Origin: a virus
Length of the DNA stretch: 52,751 bases
Virus record (IMG/VR): IMGVR_UViG_3300036826_000291
Coordinates: 1-52,751 of that record
Strand: one strand, 5' to 3'
Shown: positions 36,083-43,225 of the stretch, piece after piece
Position numbering within the stretch: position 1 is the stretch's first letter
Layout: the number at the start of each line of letters is the position of its first letter
The notes under the pieces: generated by a model
The model's database searches: none
What the model was told of the DNA's origin: nothing
What the model saw: only the letters and a program-made list of their open reading frames with translations
Made by a program: the position numbers and the translations under genes

Positions 36083-36266
36083 GCCAAATCGCGGCGATTT
36101 CCTTTCATTGTTTGGAGCCTGTTGAACGGACCAAGCCGCCGGCAACTCAGCAAAAGCGCCGGCAGTGGCCGGCGCGGAGAAAATTGTTCTTCTGGCGATT
36201 GGCGCGTAAGCTGGCCTTCCGCAAGGCGCCTTTCGGGGTTGGTCCCTCTTGGGGCGCCGAGCGGAA

Positions 36267-36294
36267 GGGGCGCGGCGCGCGAACGCCGCGCCCC
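36267..36294 (-). other. Hairpin after the DUF6573 gene
   Basis: A perfect 11-bp GC stem (GGGGCGCGGCG / CGCCGCGCCCC) begins just past the stop of the leftward 36301 gene. It is followed by only two T residues. Probably a transcript 3' end or a processing hairpin isolating this gene from the amidoligase transcript. Confidence 0.5.
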
Positions 36295-36300
36295 ACCACC

Positions 36301-36699
36301 TCAATCCTCGGTCGGCAGCATGATGGTGATGACCGGCGCGGCATCATCGCCGGGGCCGCAGATCGCCTTAAGCTCAACCGCGTCGCGGCGGTCGAGCCGC
36401 TCACGGTTGCTGTTGCGGACCCACAGCCGATAACGGATCACGTCGCCGCCTTTGCCGTGGCGAATGGCGACGCGCAGCATATAGACGACGTCCCACAGCC
36501 GGCCGGCAATGTCCTGCCCGCGCACACCGGGCGGCACCTCGACGTAAGCGTCCCACACCGCGCGCGTCACCGCGCATGGGAATTTGAGTCCGGCTTCGCG
36601 TGCGGCCTCGCTCACGTCGACCAGCACGCCATCGGCGATCGCCTGGGCGCGGCTGTAGCTGGAAATCACCGGGCCGAACACATCATCGGTGCCGCTCAT
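36301..36699 (-). CDS. DUF6573-like protein
   Basis: A 132-residue protein with Asp-Asp-Val-Phe-Gly-Pro-Val-Ile-Ser-Ser-Tyr-Ser-Arg-Ala near residue 4, Asp-Gly-Val-Leu-Val-Asp-Val-Ser and, at the end, Leu-Lys-Ala-Ile-Cys-Gly-Pro-Gly-Asp-Asp then Val-Ile-Thr-Ile-Met-Leu-Pro. This is the pattern of DUF6573, found on plasmids and phages. Function unknown. Its start overlaps the previous stop by four bases. Confidence 0.68.
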   Translation of the reverse strand: MSGTDDVFGPVISSYSRAQAIADGVLVDVSEAAREAGLKFPCAVTRAVWDAYVEVPPGVRGQDIAGRLWDVVYMLRVAIRHGKGGDVIRYRLWVRNSNRERLDRRDAVELKAICGPGDDAAPVITIMLPTED

Positions 36700-36911
36700 G
36701 ACCGTGCACCGTGGTGCGCCTCGCATGCGGCCTTCGCCTCGTTCATTGAGGCAAAGTCTTTGCCGACGACGTAGTGAAGATCGGGCATGTTGAACATCGC
36801 GTTGTAACGGCCGCGAACCGCGATATACACCAAATAGCGCCCGCCGGTTGGCGGGTCAGCGACTTGGCATTTGCGCGCCGTGTTATAAGGCGGCGTGTCC
36901 CATAGCAGCAT
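36696..36911 (-). CDS. Small protein of the accessory operon
   Basis: A 71-residue protein with AGAGGGACCAAG directly before its ATG. The centre, Tyr-Leu-Val-Tyr-Ile-Ala-Val-Arg-Gly-Arg-Tyr-Asn-Ala-Met-Phe, forms strands, with a helix at the end. Two Cys residues are far apart. No family recognised. Confidence 0.5.
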   Translation of the reverse strand: MLLWDTPPYNTARKCQVADPPTGGRYLVYIAVRGRYNAMFNMPDLHYVVGKDFASMNEAKAACEAHHGARS

Positions 36912-36992
36912 CTTGGTCCCTCTCTTTGGTGGTGGCCTGATCGTCAGGCGGTGGAGGCCAGCCCACCGCAACGGCGCTCGCGCGCCGTTTCA

Positions 36993-37208
36993 CTATTCCT
37001 CGATCTTGATGCCGATCCGCAGCGCATCGGCGCGGGTGAGCACGATGCCGGCGGCGTGTTCGTAGCGCGCGCTCAAATCCGAATTGACCGGATAGACGCT
37101 GGCATCGAGGCGGGTCGCCGCCGCGCCGTCCTCGACATGCAGCACGACAACGTTTCCATTGTCGTCGAGGCGGCCGAAAAACGTGCCGTTTGTCGCGATA
37201 GTCTTCAC
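36993..37208 (-). CDS. Small protein of the accessory operon
   Basis: A 71-residue protein starting at GTG 37208, with AGGAGAG upstream; an ATG seven bases earlier is out of frame and gives no protein-like product. Strands include Gly-Asn-Val-Val-Val-Leu-His-Val-Glu-Asp. Function unknown. A CGGCGC-GCGA-GCGCCG hairpin lies just past its stop (about 36965-36985). Confidence 0.5.
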   Translation of the reverse strand: MKTIATNGTFFGRLDDNGNVVVLHVEDGAAATRLDASVYPVNSDLSARYEHAAGIVLTRADALRIGIKIEE

Positions 37209-37225
37209 TCATTGCACTCTCCTGG

Positions 37226-37465
37226 TTAACGCCGGAACAGGTCGCGGCGGAAATCGTGGAACGCATCGTTGATGCGGTCGCGCGTGACCTGCGCTTCGAA
37301 CCGGGCGCGCTCGGCCGCGGCGCGGCGCGCCGAGTCGTCGCGCGCGGCCTCTAATGCCGCTTCCTCGCGTGCCGCCTGCAGTGCGGCGTCCGATTGCCCG
37401 TTCGGCTTGGCGATCATGCCGAGCACAAACAGGGCGGCGAGAAGGATGAAAAGTTTTTTGATCAT
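37226..37465 (-). CDS. Small anchored or exported coiled-coil protein
   Basis: A 79-residue protein with a signal-anchor helix at residues 4-18 (Leu-Phe-Ile-Leu-Leu-Ala-Ala-Leu-Phe-Val-Leu-Gly) and an Ala/Arg/Glu-rich helical tail with coiled-coil character. It is reminiscent of short Rz-like spanin fragments, but it lies in the accessory operon far from the endolysin, so I do not call it a spanin. Confidence 0.5.
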   Translation of the reverse strand: MIKKLFILLAALFVLGMIAKPNGQSDAALQAAREEAALEAARDDSARRAAAERARFEAQVTRDRINDAFHDFRRDLFRR

Positions 37466-37470
37466 GGCGG

Positions 37471-37659
37471 TCACCGCGGCTCGACGGTGACGGTGATCGA
37501 CTGCGGCGCGGCACCGCGCTCGAATGCGGTCTTGCGCAGGTACATGGTGCCGACCTTGGCCCACACCTGCTCGACCGGCTGGCCGGCCTCGTCGACTTCC
37601 TGATAGCGCAGCGCGCCCTTGGTTTCGCGCTCCAGGCGCATCTTCACGATGGTAGGCAT
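37471..37659 (-). CDS. Conserved small phage protein (Lys-Gly-Ala-Leu-Arg-Tyr type)
   Basis: A 62-residue protein. Arg-Glu-Thr-Lys-Gly-Ala-Leu-Arg-Tyr-Gln-Glu near residue 11, Gly-Thr-Met-Tyr-Leu-Arg-Lys near 37 and a final Val-Thr-Val-Glu match small proteins found widely in phages and actinobacterial elements. They are of unknown function, probably a small beta barrel. A variant box (AGAGGGACTA) precedes the start. Confidence 0.6.
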   Translation of the reverse strand: MPTIVKMRLERETKGALRYQEVDEAGQPVEQVWAKVGTMYLRKTAFERGAAPQSITVTVEPR

Positions 37660-37745
37660 TAGTCCCTCTTTGGTTTGCGGCCTTTGGCCGGATGCGAAGA
37701 TCGCATCGACGGGCAGCGCGCGCGGCGCTGCCCTTGCGATACGGT

Positions 37746-37970
37746 CTAATGTCGGCCGGTCATGGCCGAGTAATTGAATGGCGCGACCACGCGCGGGCGG
37801 TCGAGCCATGCAGGTGCACGCGCTTCGCGAATGAACCGCGCGGTCGCTTCCGGCCACGCCACCGCGTCGGCGGCGCAGTCGGTCCATGCAAGTTCGCCGT
37901 CGTGCAGCGAGGCCCAAAGCGTCGTGCCCTCGAATTCGCCGGCGACGCGGAACATTCCACGGAAGGCCAT
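37746..37970 (-). CDS. Small protein of the accessory operon
   Basis: A 74-residue protein starting at ATG 37970, one base inside the previous stop (TAATG). It has Phe-Arg-Val-Ala-Gly-Glu-Phe-Glu-Gly-Thr and Trp-Pro-Glu-Ala-Thr-Ala-Arg-Phe. Unknown. A GGGCAGCG/CGCTGCCC hairpin (about 37712-37733) lies downstream. Confidence 0.45.
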   Translation of the reverse strand: MAFRGMFRVAGEFEGTTLWASLHDGELAWTDCAADAVAWPEATARFIREARAPAWLDRPRVVAPFNYSAMTGRH

Positions 37971-38158
37971 TAGCGTTGCATCCAGACGTCGTCGATGGCT
38001 CTGCACACTTCCTCCGGCGACTTGCCGAACAGGTCGGCGACAAGGGCGGCGGCAACGATTCCGCCCTCACTGAAAACGCCGTGCTCGGAGTCCATGCACC
38101 AGCATTCATCGTTCGTGGCGATCCACGCGACGGCCGCGCGATAAAGTTGCTTGCTCAT
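37970..38158 (-). CDS. Small protein of the accessory operon
   Basis: A 62-residue protein with Trp-Ile-Ala-Thr-Asn-Asp-Glu-Cys-Trp-Cys and Val-Ala-Asp-Leu-Phe-Gly-Lys-Ser-Pro-Glu-Glu. The box variant AGTGACCAA precedes its ATG. No family recognised. Confidence 0.45.
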   Translation of the reverse strand: MSKQLYRAAVAWIATNDECWCMDSEHGVFSEGGIVAAALVADLFGKSPEEVCRAIDDVWMQR

Positions 38159-38164
38159 TGTTGG

Positions 38165-38320
38165 TCACTCCCAATGGGTTGCGTGACTGGCGCGTTCTTG
38201 CCGGCCGCAAAGAAACTGCGCGATTCGCTTGGCCTCTTTCCGGGTGACGGCCTCGACCGTTACTTCGCGAATGACGCGACCGGAACGATCCTCAATTTCG
38301 ACTTGATAGGTACGGAGCAT
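38165..38320 (-). CDS. First small protein of the accessory operon
   Basis: A 51-residue protein with Tyr-Gln-Val-Glu-Ile-Glu-Asp-Arg and Val-Thr-Val-Glu-Ala-Val-Thr-Arg-Lys-Glu-Ala strands and a helix, resembling a compact beta-beta-alpha fold. AGAGAGGGACCAA lies just before the ATG and promoter 2 is about 45 bp further upstream. Confidence 0.5.
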   Translation of the reverse strand: MLRTYQVEIEDRSGRVIREVTVEAVTRKEAKRIAQFLCGRQERASHATHWE

Positions 38321-38360
38321 TTTTTGGTCCCTCTCTGGGCCGCGACGGCCCGGTTTCGAT

Positions 38361-38395
38361 GGCCTGAATATAGGCCGGCATTGCCGGGCTACAAA
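38361..38395 (-). promoter_or_regulatory. Leftward promoter 2 of the accessory operon, with dyads
   Basis: On the minus strand TTTGTA (38395-38390) and TATATT (38372-38367) are 17 bp apart. CCGGCAATGCCGG sits in the spacer, and GGCCTATATTCAGGCC covers the -10. The layout is the same as promoter 1 at 36048-36082, including the flanking GGCTTT. It starts the operon at 38320. The other part of the 38321-38454 gap includes TATAAT overlapping the terminase start. Confidence 0.7.
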
Positions 38396-38454
38396 GCCAA
38401 AGTTGGAGAAAACTATTTCATTGGTCGGAAAACCGGACAAAGGAATTCCCTATA

Positions 38455-39135
38455 ATGCCTGAAACCGAGGCCGGGATAGTATCGACCGCAGCGGCGACGG
38501 CTTTGCTGCTGATGGACACGCCCGCGGAATTGGATGCCTTGCGCCGCGCCGGCTGGATCAAACCGGAAGGGCCGGACCGCTGGCGGCTGGTGCCGCTGGT
38601 GCAAGGCTTTGCCCGGTGGGCGCGCTTCACCGCAACCACCGCGACGACCGCGCAGCTCGCCGCGTGCTGGTCCGTGACCAAGGTGCGCGTCGCGCAGCTC
38701 GCCGGCGAGGGCTGGTTCAAACCGATCGCCGGCCATCGCGGCGTCTATGACTGGGCCGAAGCCAACAGCGGCATCGTCCGCTACCTGCGCGACGATGGGC
38801 GGCGCACCTCAAGGAGCACGGCCGAAGCTCACGCGCGCGAGGTCAAGACCCGCGAGGTCGAGTTGCGCATTGCATTGCGTGCCGGCGAATTGATGGAGCA
38901 CGCCGAGCACATTGAAATTCTCGACGAGCTGCTTGGCCTGGTGCAATCGGAACTGGCAGGATTGCCGGCGCGGCTTTCCCGCGATATGCGCGAGCGGCAA
39001 CGGATCGAACAGGCGGTCGATGCAATCCTCGAAAGGCTTTCGGCGCGTGCCGCCGAAAGGAGTCGGCAGCTGGCAGCGAGCTTCGCTGGCGCTCAAGCGA
39101 GCGCCACGCACGACGCCGGATCAATGGGCGGCTGA
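38455..39135 (+). CDS. Small terminase subunit (Nu1-type)
   Basis: A 226-residue DNA-recognition subunit of the packaging motor. The N-terminal region has two HTH-like segments, including Thr-Thr-Ala-Gln-Leu-Ala-Ala-Cys-Trp-Ser-Val-Thr-Lys near residue 61. The middle contains a long charged helix (Ala-His-Ala-Arg-Glu-Val-Lys-Thr-Arg-Glu) and the C-terminus is helical. It overlaps the large-subunit gene by 89 bp. A perfect TATAAT overlaps its ATG, so part of its promoter may lie there, but the matching -35 is poor. Confidence 0.8.
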   Translation: MPETEAGIVSTAAATALLLMDTPAELDALRRAGWIKPEGPDRWRLVPLVQGFARWARFTATTATTAQLAACWSVTKVRVAQLAGEGWFKPIAGHRGVYDWAEANSGIVRYLRDDGRRTSRSTAEAHAREVKTREVELRIALRAGELMEHAEHIEILDELLGLVQSELAGLPARLSRDMRERQRIEQAVDAILERLSARAAERSRQLAASFAGAQASATHDAGSMGG

Positions 39136-41017
39136 ACACCGCAGCTATCCGCAGAGCGCAGCGATACCGGGGCCGCGCGACCCGGCGTTGACGCCCTACA
39201 TGATCGCATTCGAGCGCGCCGTCGCCGAGGGCGCCTATCGGCGCATCGTCATCATCACCGCCAGCCAAGCGGGCAAGACCGAGGCGTTGCTCGACATTGC
39301 CGGCCAGCGCCTCGATCAGCGGCCGGCGCCGATTCTCTATGTCGGTCCGAACAAGCAGTTTCTGACCGAGCAATTCGAGCCGCGGGTGATGGCCTTGCTC
39401 GACAGCGCGCCGGCGCTCGCCGCAAAGGTGGCGCGCGGCAAGCGCATGACCAAGACCCGCAAGGTGATCGCCGGGGTTCCGTTTCGGCTCGCGCATGCGG
39501 GATCGTCGGCGGCGCTAAAGAGCGATCCGGCGGCGCTCGCCCTGGTCGACGAGTATGACGAGATGCTCGCCAATGTCCGCGGCCAGGGCGACCCACTCGG
39601 CTTGGTCGAACGACGCGGCGACACCTATGCGGAATTCGTCTGCGCCGTCACCTCGACACCGCGCCGCGGCATGATCCGCGCCGTCAAGGAGCAGAGCGGC
39701 TTGGTGTTCTGGGCGGTGAGCGAGGTCGAGGACATCGAGTCGCCGATCTGGCGGCTGTGGCAGGCGGGCACGCGGCATCACCTCGCATGGCCGTGTCCGC
39801 ATTGCGGCGAGTTCTTCATTCCGCGGTTCGATTGCGTGCGCTGGCCGGACGGCGCCACGCCGATCGAGGCCGAGCATGCGACCTTCCTCGAATGTCCGCG
39901 CTGCGGCGGCATCATCGAGGATGCGCACAAGGCGGCGATGAATGCGGCGAGCCGCTTCGTTGCGCCGGGACAGGCGATCGACCGCGACGGCAACGTCAGC
40001 GGCGAACCGCCGCAAGCAACATCGTTGACGTTTTGGGTATCTGGCCTTGCCTCGCCGTTCGTCAGCTTCGGCGAGCGCGTGCGTAGCTATCTCGAGGCCG
40101 TCGCCATGGGCGACGACGCCATGGTGCAGACCGCCGTCAATGCCGGCTTCGGCGAACTCTATTCGCCGGCCGCCGGCGCTTTGAAGGAATGGCAGCAAGT
40201 CGCCCGCCGCCGGCAGCCGCATCGCTTCGGCGAGGTGCCGACCGACGTGCTCAAGCTCTCGGCCGCGGTCGACGTGCAGGCCAATGCGCTGTTCTATTCG
40301 ATCCGCGGATGGGGCGCGCGCGCCTCGTCATGGCAGATCGAGAGCGGCGAACTCGCCGGCTTCACCAACGAGCCGGAAATCTGGAACGATCTCGCGCATG
40401 TGCTGACCGAGCATTACGGCGGCTTGCCGATCGCGCTCGTATTGATCGATTCCGGTTTCCGGCCCGACAAGCCGAACGAAGGGCCGACCAACGTCGTCTA
40501 TGACTTTTGCCGGCGAATGCGGCGTTTCGTCAGACCGACAAAAGGCTACGCCACGCTGTCGGCGCCGGTGCTGCGCGGCAAGGCCAAGGTGACGGTGCCC
40601 GGCCATCGCAATCCGGTCGCGTTGGAGCTGGTGCGGCTCGACACCGACTATTGGAAATCGCGGCTGCACGAACGGCTGGCATGGCCGGAGGATCAGCCCG
40701 GCGGCTTCGTGCTTTCATCCGACGCCACCGACGACTATTGCAAGCAGCTCGTTTCCGAGGTGCGCAAGCTGACGCCCGGCGGCAAGCCGCAATGGATCAG
40801 GATTTCGCGCGCGAATCATTTTTTGGATGCGGAGGCCATGAATGAGGCCGCCGGGCATCTGCTGGCGGTGCAGAAGATTCCGCTCGGCACAAGACGCAAC
40901 GCCGCGCCGCAAGACGATGACGACACGCCGCCGCCGCCACCGCCCGCCGCCCCTGCCGCCGCGCTCGACATGCGCAAGATGATGGCGGGATTCGCGGCGC
41001 GCATGAACAGGACTTAG
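39047..41017 (+). CDS. Large terminase subunit, GpA family
   Basis: A 656-residue packaging ATPase/nuclease. The start is taken as GTG 39047, since the next ATG (about 39198) would remove conserved sequence. Walker A-like Thr-Ala-Ser-Gln-Ala-Gly-Lys-Thr-Glu lies near residue 71, Walker B-like Leu-Ala-Leu-Val-Asp-Glu-Tyr-Asp-Glu near 170, a Cys-Pro-His-Cys and Cys-Pro-Arg-Cys pair in the middle, and nuclease-region segments Leu-Ile-Asp-Ser-Gly-Phe and Asp-Thr-Asp-Tyr later. A Pro-rich tail ends the protein. GpA-type motors cut at cos sites in lambda, so cohesive ends are likely here. Confidence 0.93.
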   Translation: MPPKGVGSWQRASLALKRAPRTTPDQWAAEHRSYPQSAAIPGPRDPALTPYMIAFERAVAEGAYRRIVIITASQAGKTEALLDIAGQRLDQRPAPILYVGPNKQFLTEQFEPRVMALLDSAPALAAKVARGKRMTKTRKVIAGVPFRLAHAGSSAALKSDPAALALVDEYDEMLANVRGQGDPLGLVERRGDTYAEFVCAVTSTPRRGMIRAVKEQSGLVFWAVSEVEDIESPIWRLWQAGTRHHLAWPCPHCGEFFIPRFDCVRWPDGATPIEAEHATFLECPRCGGIIEDAHKAAMNAASRFVAPGQAIDRDGNVSGEPPQATSLTFWVSGLASPFVSFGERVRSYLEAVAMGDDAMVQTAVNAGFGELYSPAAGALKEWQQVARRRQPHRFGEVPTDVLKLSAAVDVQANALFYSIRGWGARASSWQIESGELAGFTNEPEIWNDLAHVLTEHYGGLPIALVLIDSGFRPDKPNEGPTNVVYDFCRRMRRFVRPTKGYATLSAPVLRGKAKVTVPGHRNPVALELVRLDTDYWKSRLHERLAWPEDQPGGFVLSSDATDDYCKQLVSEVRKLTPGGKPQWIRISRANHFLDAEAMNEAAGHLLAVQKIPLGTRRNAAPQDDDDTPPPPPPAAPAAALDMRKMMAGFAARMNRT

Positions 41018-41020
41018 AGC

Positions 41021-42802
41021 ATGCCGACCAAGGTCAAGGACGCGACGCCGCGACGGCCGCGCGACGCAACCGCGCGGGCGAAGCCGAGCGCCACCTTCAT
41101 GCGCGACCTTGGCACGCCGTATCTCGCACCATGGCGGCCGGCGCTGCGCGAGGTGTCCGACGACGTGCGCCAGTCGTGGGCGCAGGCCGCGGCGCGCGCC
41201 ATCGACATGATCCAGAATTCCGGCTGGATTTCCGGCGCGGTCGACCAAAGCATCGCCTACACCATCGGCGCCGGGCTGCGGCTCGCCTCCAAGCCGGACG
41301 CCGCCGCGCTCGGCTGGACCGCCGACGAGGCGCAGCAATGGGCGCACGACGTCGAGCGGCGATGGGAGGCGTGGGCAAACCGGCCGATCGAATGCGACGT
41401 CGAGGGCAAGGCGTCGGTCGGCAAGATGCAGGCACAGGCCATGCGCTCGCACTTTGCCTATGGCGAGGTGCTGGCCACCTTGCCGTTCGTCAAGCGCCAG
41501 GGCTGCCAGTACGGAACCAAGGTGCAGATGCTGCCGCCGCTGCGGCTCGCGCAGGACACCAATCCGCCGACCATGGTGCAGGGCGTGATTCGTGACGCCA
41601 CCGGATTCCCGTTGGCCTACCGCATCAAGAAACCGCCGACCGATTACGCCGCGCCCGCCTATCGCGACATTCCGGCGCGCGACCCATGGGGCCGCTCGCA
41701 GGTCGTCCATGTGTTTGACGGCTCGCCCGGTCAGGCGCGCGGCATTGCACCGATCACCCCGGCGCTGCGCGTGGTGCGCCAGTTCGATCAGCTCTCCGAC
41801 GCCACGCTGACCGCGGCGCTGTTGCAGACCATCTTTGCCGCCACGGTCACCTCGCCGCAGCCGACCGAGGAAGTGCTGGCGGCGTTTCAGGATTTGGTCG
41901 AGCAACAGGCATCGCGCATCGGCACGACCGGCGACGTGCCGACGCCGATCGAGGCGATGATGGCGTCGCGCCAGGGCTGGTACGACCAGACGCAGATCGA
42001 CCTCGGCCGCCACGGCAAGGTGGCGCACCTCGCGCCCGGCGACGAAATGGCGCTGCATCGCTCGGAACATCCAAACGCGACATTCGAGGCGTTCGCAAAA
42101 TTCCTGCTGCGCGAGATCGCGCGCTGCTTGGCGCTGACCTATGAGGATTTCACCGGCGACTATGCGGGCGCCACCTATTCGTCGGTGCGCATGGCCACCT
42201 CGGCGATGTGGATGATCACCGTCTATCGGCGCGTCAACATCATCGCCCCGTTCCTCAATCCGATTTTCGAGGCATGGCTTGAGGAAGACATCGAGAACGG
42301 CTGGACACCGTTTCCCGGCGGCGTCGACGGCTACATCGCCAATCGCGCGGCGGCGACGCGCGCGCACTGGCGCGGTCCCGCCAAGCCGCAGGCGGACGAT
42401 GCGAAGTTCGCCAACGCCATCAAAACGCTGCGCTCGCTCGGCGTCATCACCGACGAATGGATCTGCGGCGAGATGGGCGAGGATTGGGAGGACGTCTACG
42501 AGCAGCGCAAGCGGGAAAAGGACAAGCGCCAGAGCCTCGATCTGCCGGACGGCAACGGCGCGGCGCCGGCGCAAACCGCAAGTAACGAACCCGGGAACGG
42601 CGAAAACGAACCCGGGGCCGCCGGCGATGGCATGAATGCGGACGAAAACCCGCAGGGATTGATGGCGCTCTTGCAAGCTCTCGCCAGCCGGCCGGCGCCG
42701 ACCGTCAACGTCACCGTGCCGCGCGGCAAGAAGATCATCAAGCAGGTCGAGCATGACGACAACGGGCGCGTGGCGCGCATCGTCGAGCACGAGGAAGAAT
42801 AG
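41021..42802 (+). CDS. Portal protein, lambda family
   Basis: A 593-residue dodecamer-forming portal. Family segments include Ala-Arg-Ala-Ile-Asp-Met-Ile-Gln-Asn-Ser-Gly-Trp, Gly-Ala-Gly-Leu-Arg-Leu, His-Val-Phe-Asp-Gly-Ser-Pro-Gly-Gln-Ala-Arg-Gly and Asp-Phe-Thr-Gly-Asp-Tyr-Ala-Gly-Ala-Thr-Tyr-Ser-Ser-Val-Arg. The C-terminal region is Asn/Glu/Pro-rich. The gene sits 3 bp after the large terminase, as expected, but the lambda-type gpW gene is not between them; it lies at 45168. Confidence 0.93.
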   Translation: MPTKVKDATPRRPRDATARAKPSATFMRDLGTPYLAPWRPALREVSDDVRQSWAQAAARAIDMIQNSGWISGAVDQSIAYTIGAGLRLASKPDAAALGWTADEAQQWAHDVERRWEAWANRPIECDVEGKASVGKMQAQAMRSHFAYGEVLATLPFVKRQGCQYGTKVQMLPPLRLAQDTNPPTMVQGVIRDATGFPLAYRIKKPPTDYAAPAYRDIPARDPWGRSQVVHVFDGSPGQARGIAPITPALRVVRQFDQLSDATLTAALLQTIFAATVTSPQPTEEVLAAFQDLVEQQASRIGTTGDVPTPIEAMMASRQGWYDQTQIDLGRHGKVAHLAPGDEMALHRSEHPNATFEAFAKFLLREIARCLALTYEDFTGDYAGATYSSVRMATSAMWMITVYRRVNIIAPFLNPIFEAWLEEDIENGWTPFPGGVDGYIANRAAATRAHWRGPAKPQADDAKFANAIKTLRSLGVITDEWICGEMGEDWEDVYEQRKREKDKRQSLDLPDGNGAAPAQTASNEPGNGENEPGAAGDGMNADENPQGLMALLQALASRPAPTVNVTVPRGKKIIKQVEHDDNGRVARIVEHEEE

Positions 42803-42804
42803 AC

Positions 42805-43224
42805 ATGGCAAACATTCGCCCGACGACAACAAGCCGCAACGCGATGCTGCAGGCGATCCTTGACCGCATCAATCTCGGCTCCGGTCCCGGCACCATCAAG
42901 ATTTACGACGGGGCGCAGCCGGCGAACGGCGACACCGCGCCATCGGGCACCTTGCTGGCAACACTCGCGTTCAGCGATCCGGCATCGGGAGCGCCGGCCT
43001 CCGGTTCGGTGACGTTCTCGGCGATTGCCGAGGTCAACGCCGCCGCCACCGGCACCGCAACCTGGGCACGCATTGCCGACTCGACCGCGGCGAGCGTGTT
43101 TGACGGCGACGTCAAGTCGGACGGGACCGGCTTCATCAACTTCAACCGCACCGATTTCGTCGCCGGCGGGCCGGTGCGCATCACCTCGTTCGTCTTGACC
43201 GTGCCGGCCAGCATCACGTTCTGA
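42805..43224 (+). CDS. Fibre-cassette structural protein
   Basis: A 139-residue protein. Met-Leu-Gln-Ala-Ile-Leu-Asp-Arg-Ile-Asn near residue 14, then Gly-Thr-Ile-Lys-Ile-Tyr-Asp-Gly and repeated Gly-Thr-Ala-Thr-Trp-Ala-Arg strands form a beta-rich protein. It is similar in style to small virion proteins preceding phage fibres. It begins two bases after the portal stop. A decoration or fibre-attachment role is inferred. Confidence 0.55.
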   Translation: MANIRPTTTSRNAMLQAILDRINLGSGPGTIKIYDGAQPANGDTAPSGTLLATLAFSDPASGAPASGSVTFSAIAEVNAAATGTATWARIADSTAASVFDGDVKSDGTGFINFNRTDFVAGGPVRITSFVLTVPASITF

Positions 43225-43225
43225 C

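Larger units (their letters stand above)
33645..38332 (-). repeat. Recurrent AGGGACCAA box family before accessory genes
   Basis: On the minus strand AGGGACCAA occurs at 33653-33645, 33703-33695, 34688-34680, 36016-36008, 36247-36239, 36921-36913 and 38332-38324, with one-base variants at 37667-37659 and 38169-38161. In most cases a start codon follows within 0-15 bases, and the AGAGGG part can serve as Shine-Dalgarno sequence. Two copies (33703-33695 and 36247-36239) are not followed by a gene. Confidence 0.8.

Noticed and set aside
37226-37465. Calling the small anchored coiled-coil protein an Rz spanin
   Set aside because: Its topology fits, but it lies in the accessory operon 30 kb from the endolysin, on the other strand, without an overlapping Rz1-like lipoprotein.
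40715-42832. Very long open frame on the minus strand opposite the terminase and portal genes
   Set aside because: It is antisense to two confidently identified virion genes, its composition (Arg, His, Gly, Val) is that of a GC-rich shadow frame, and no family motif is visible.
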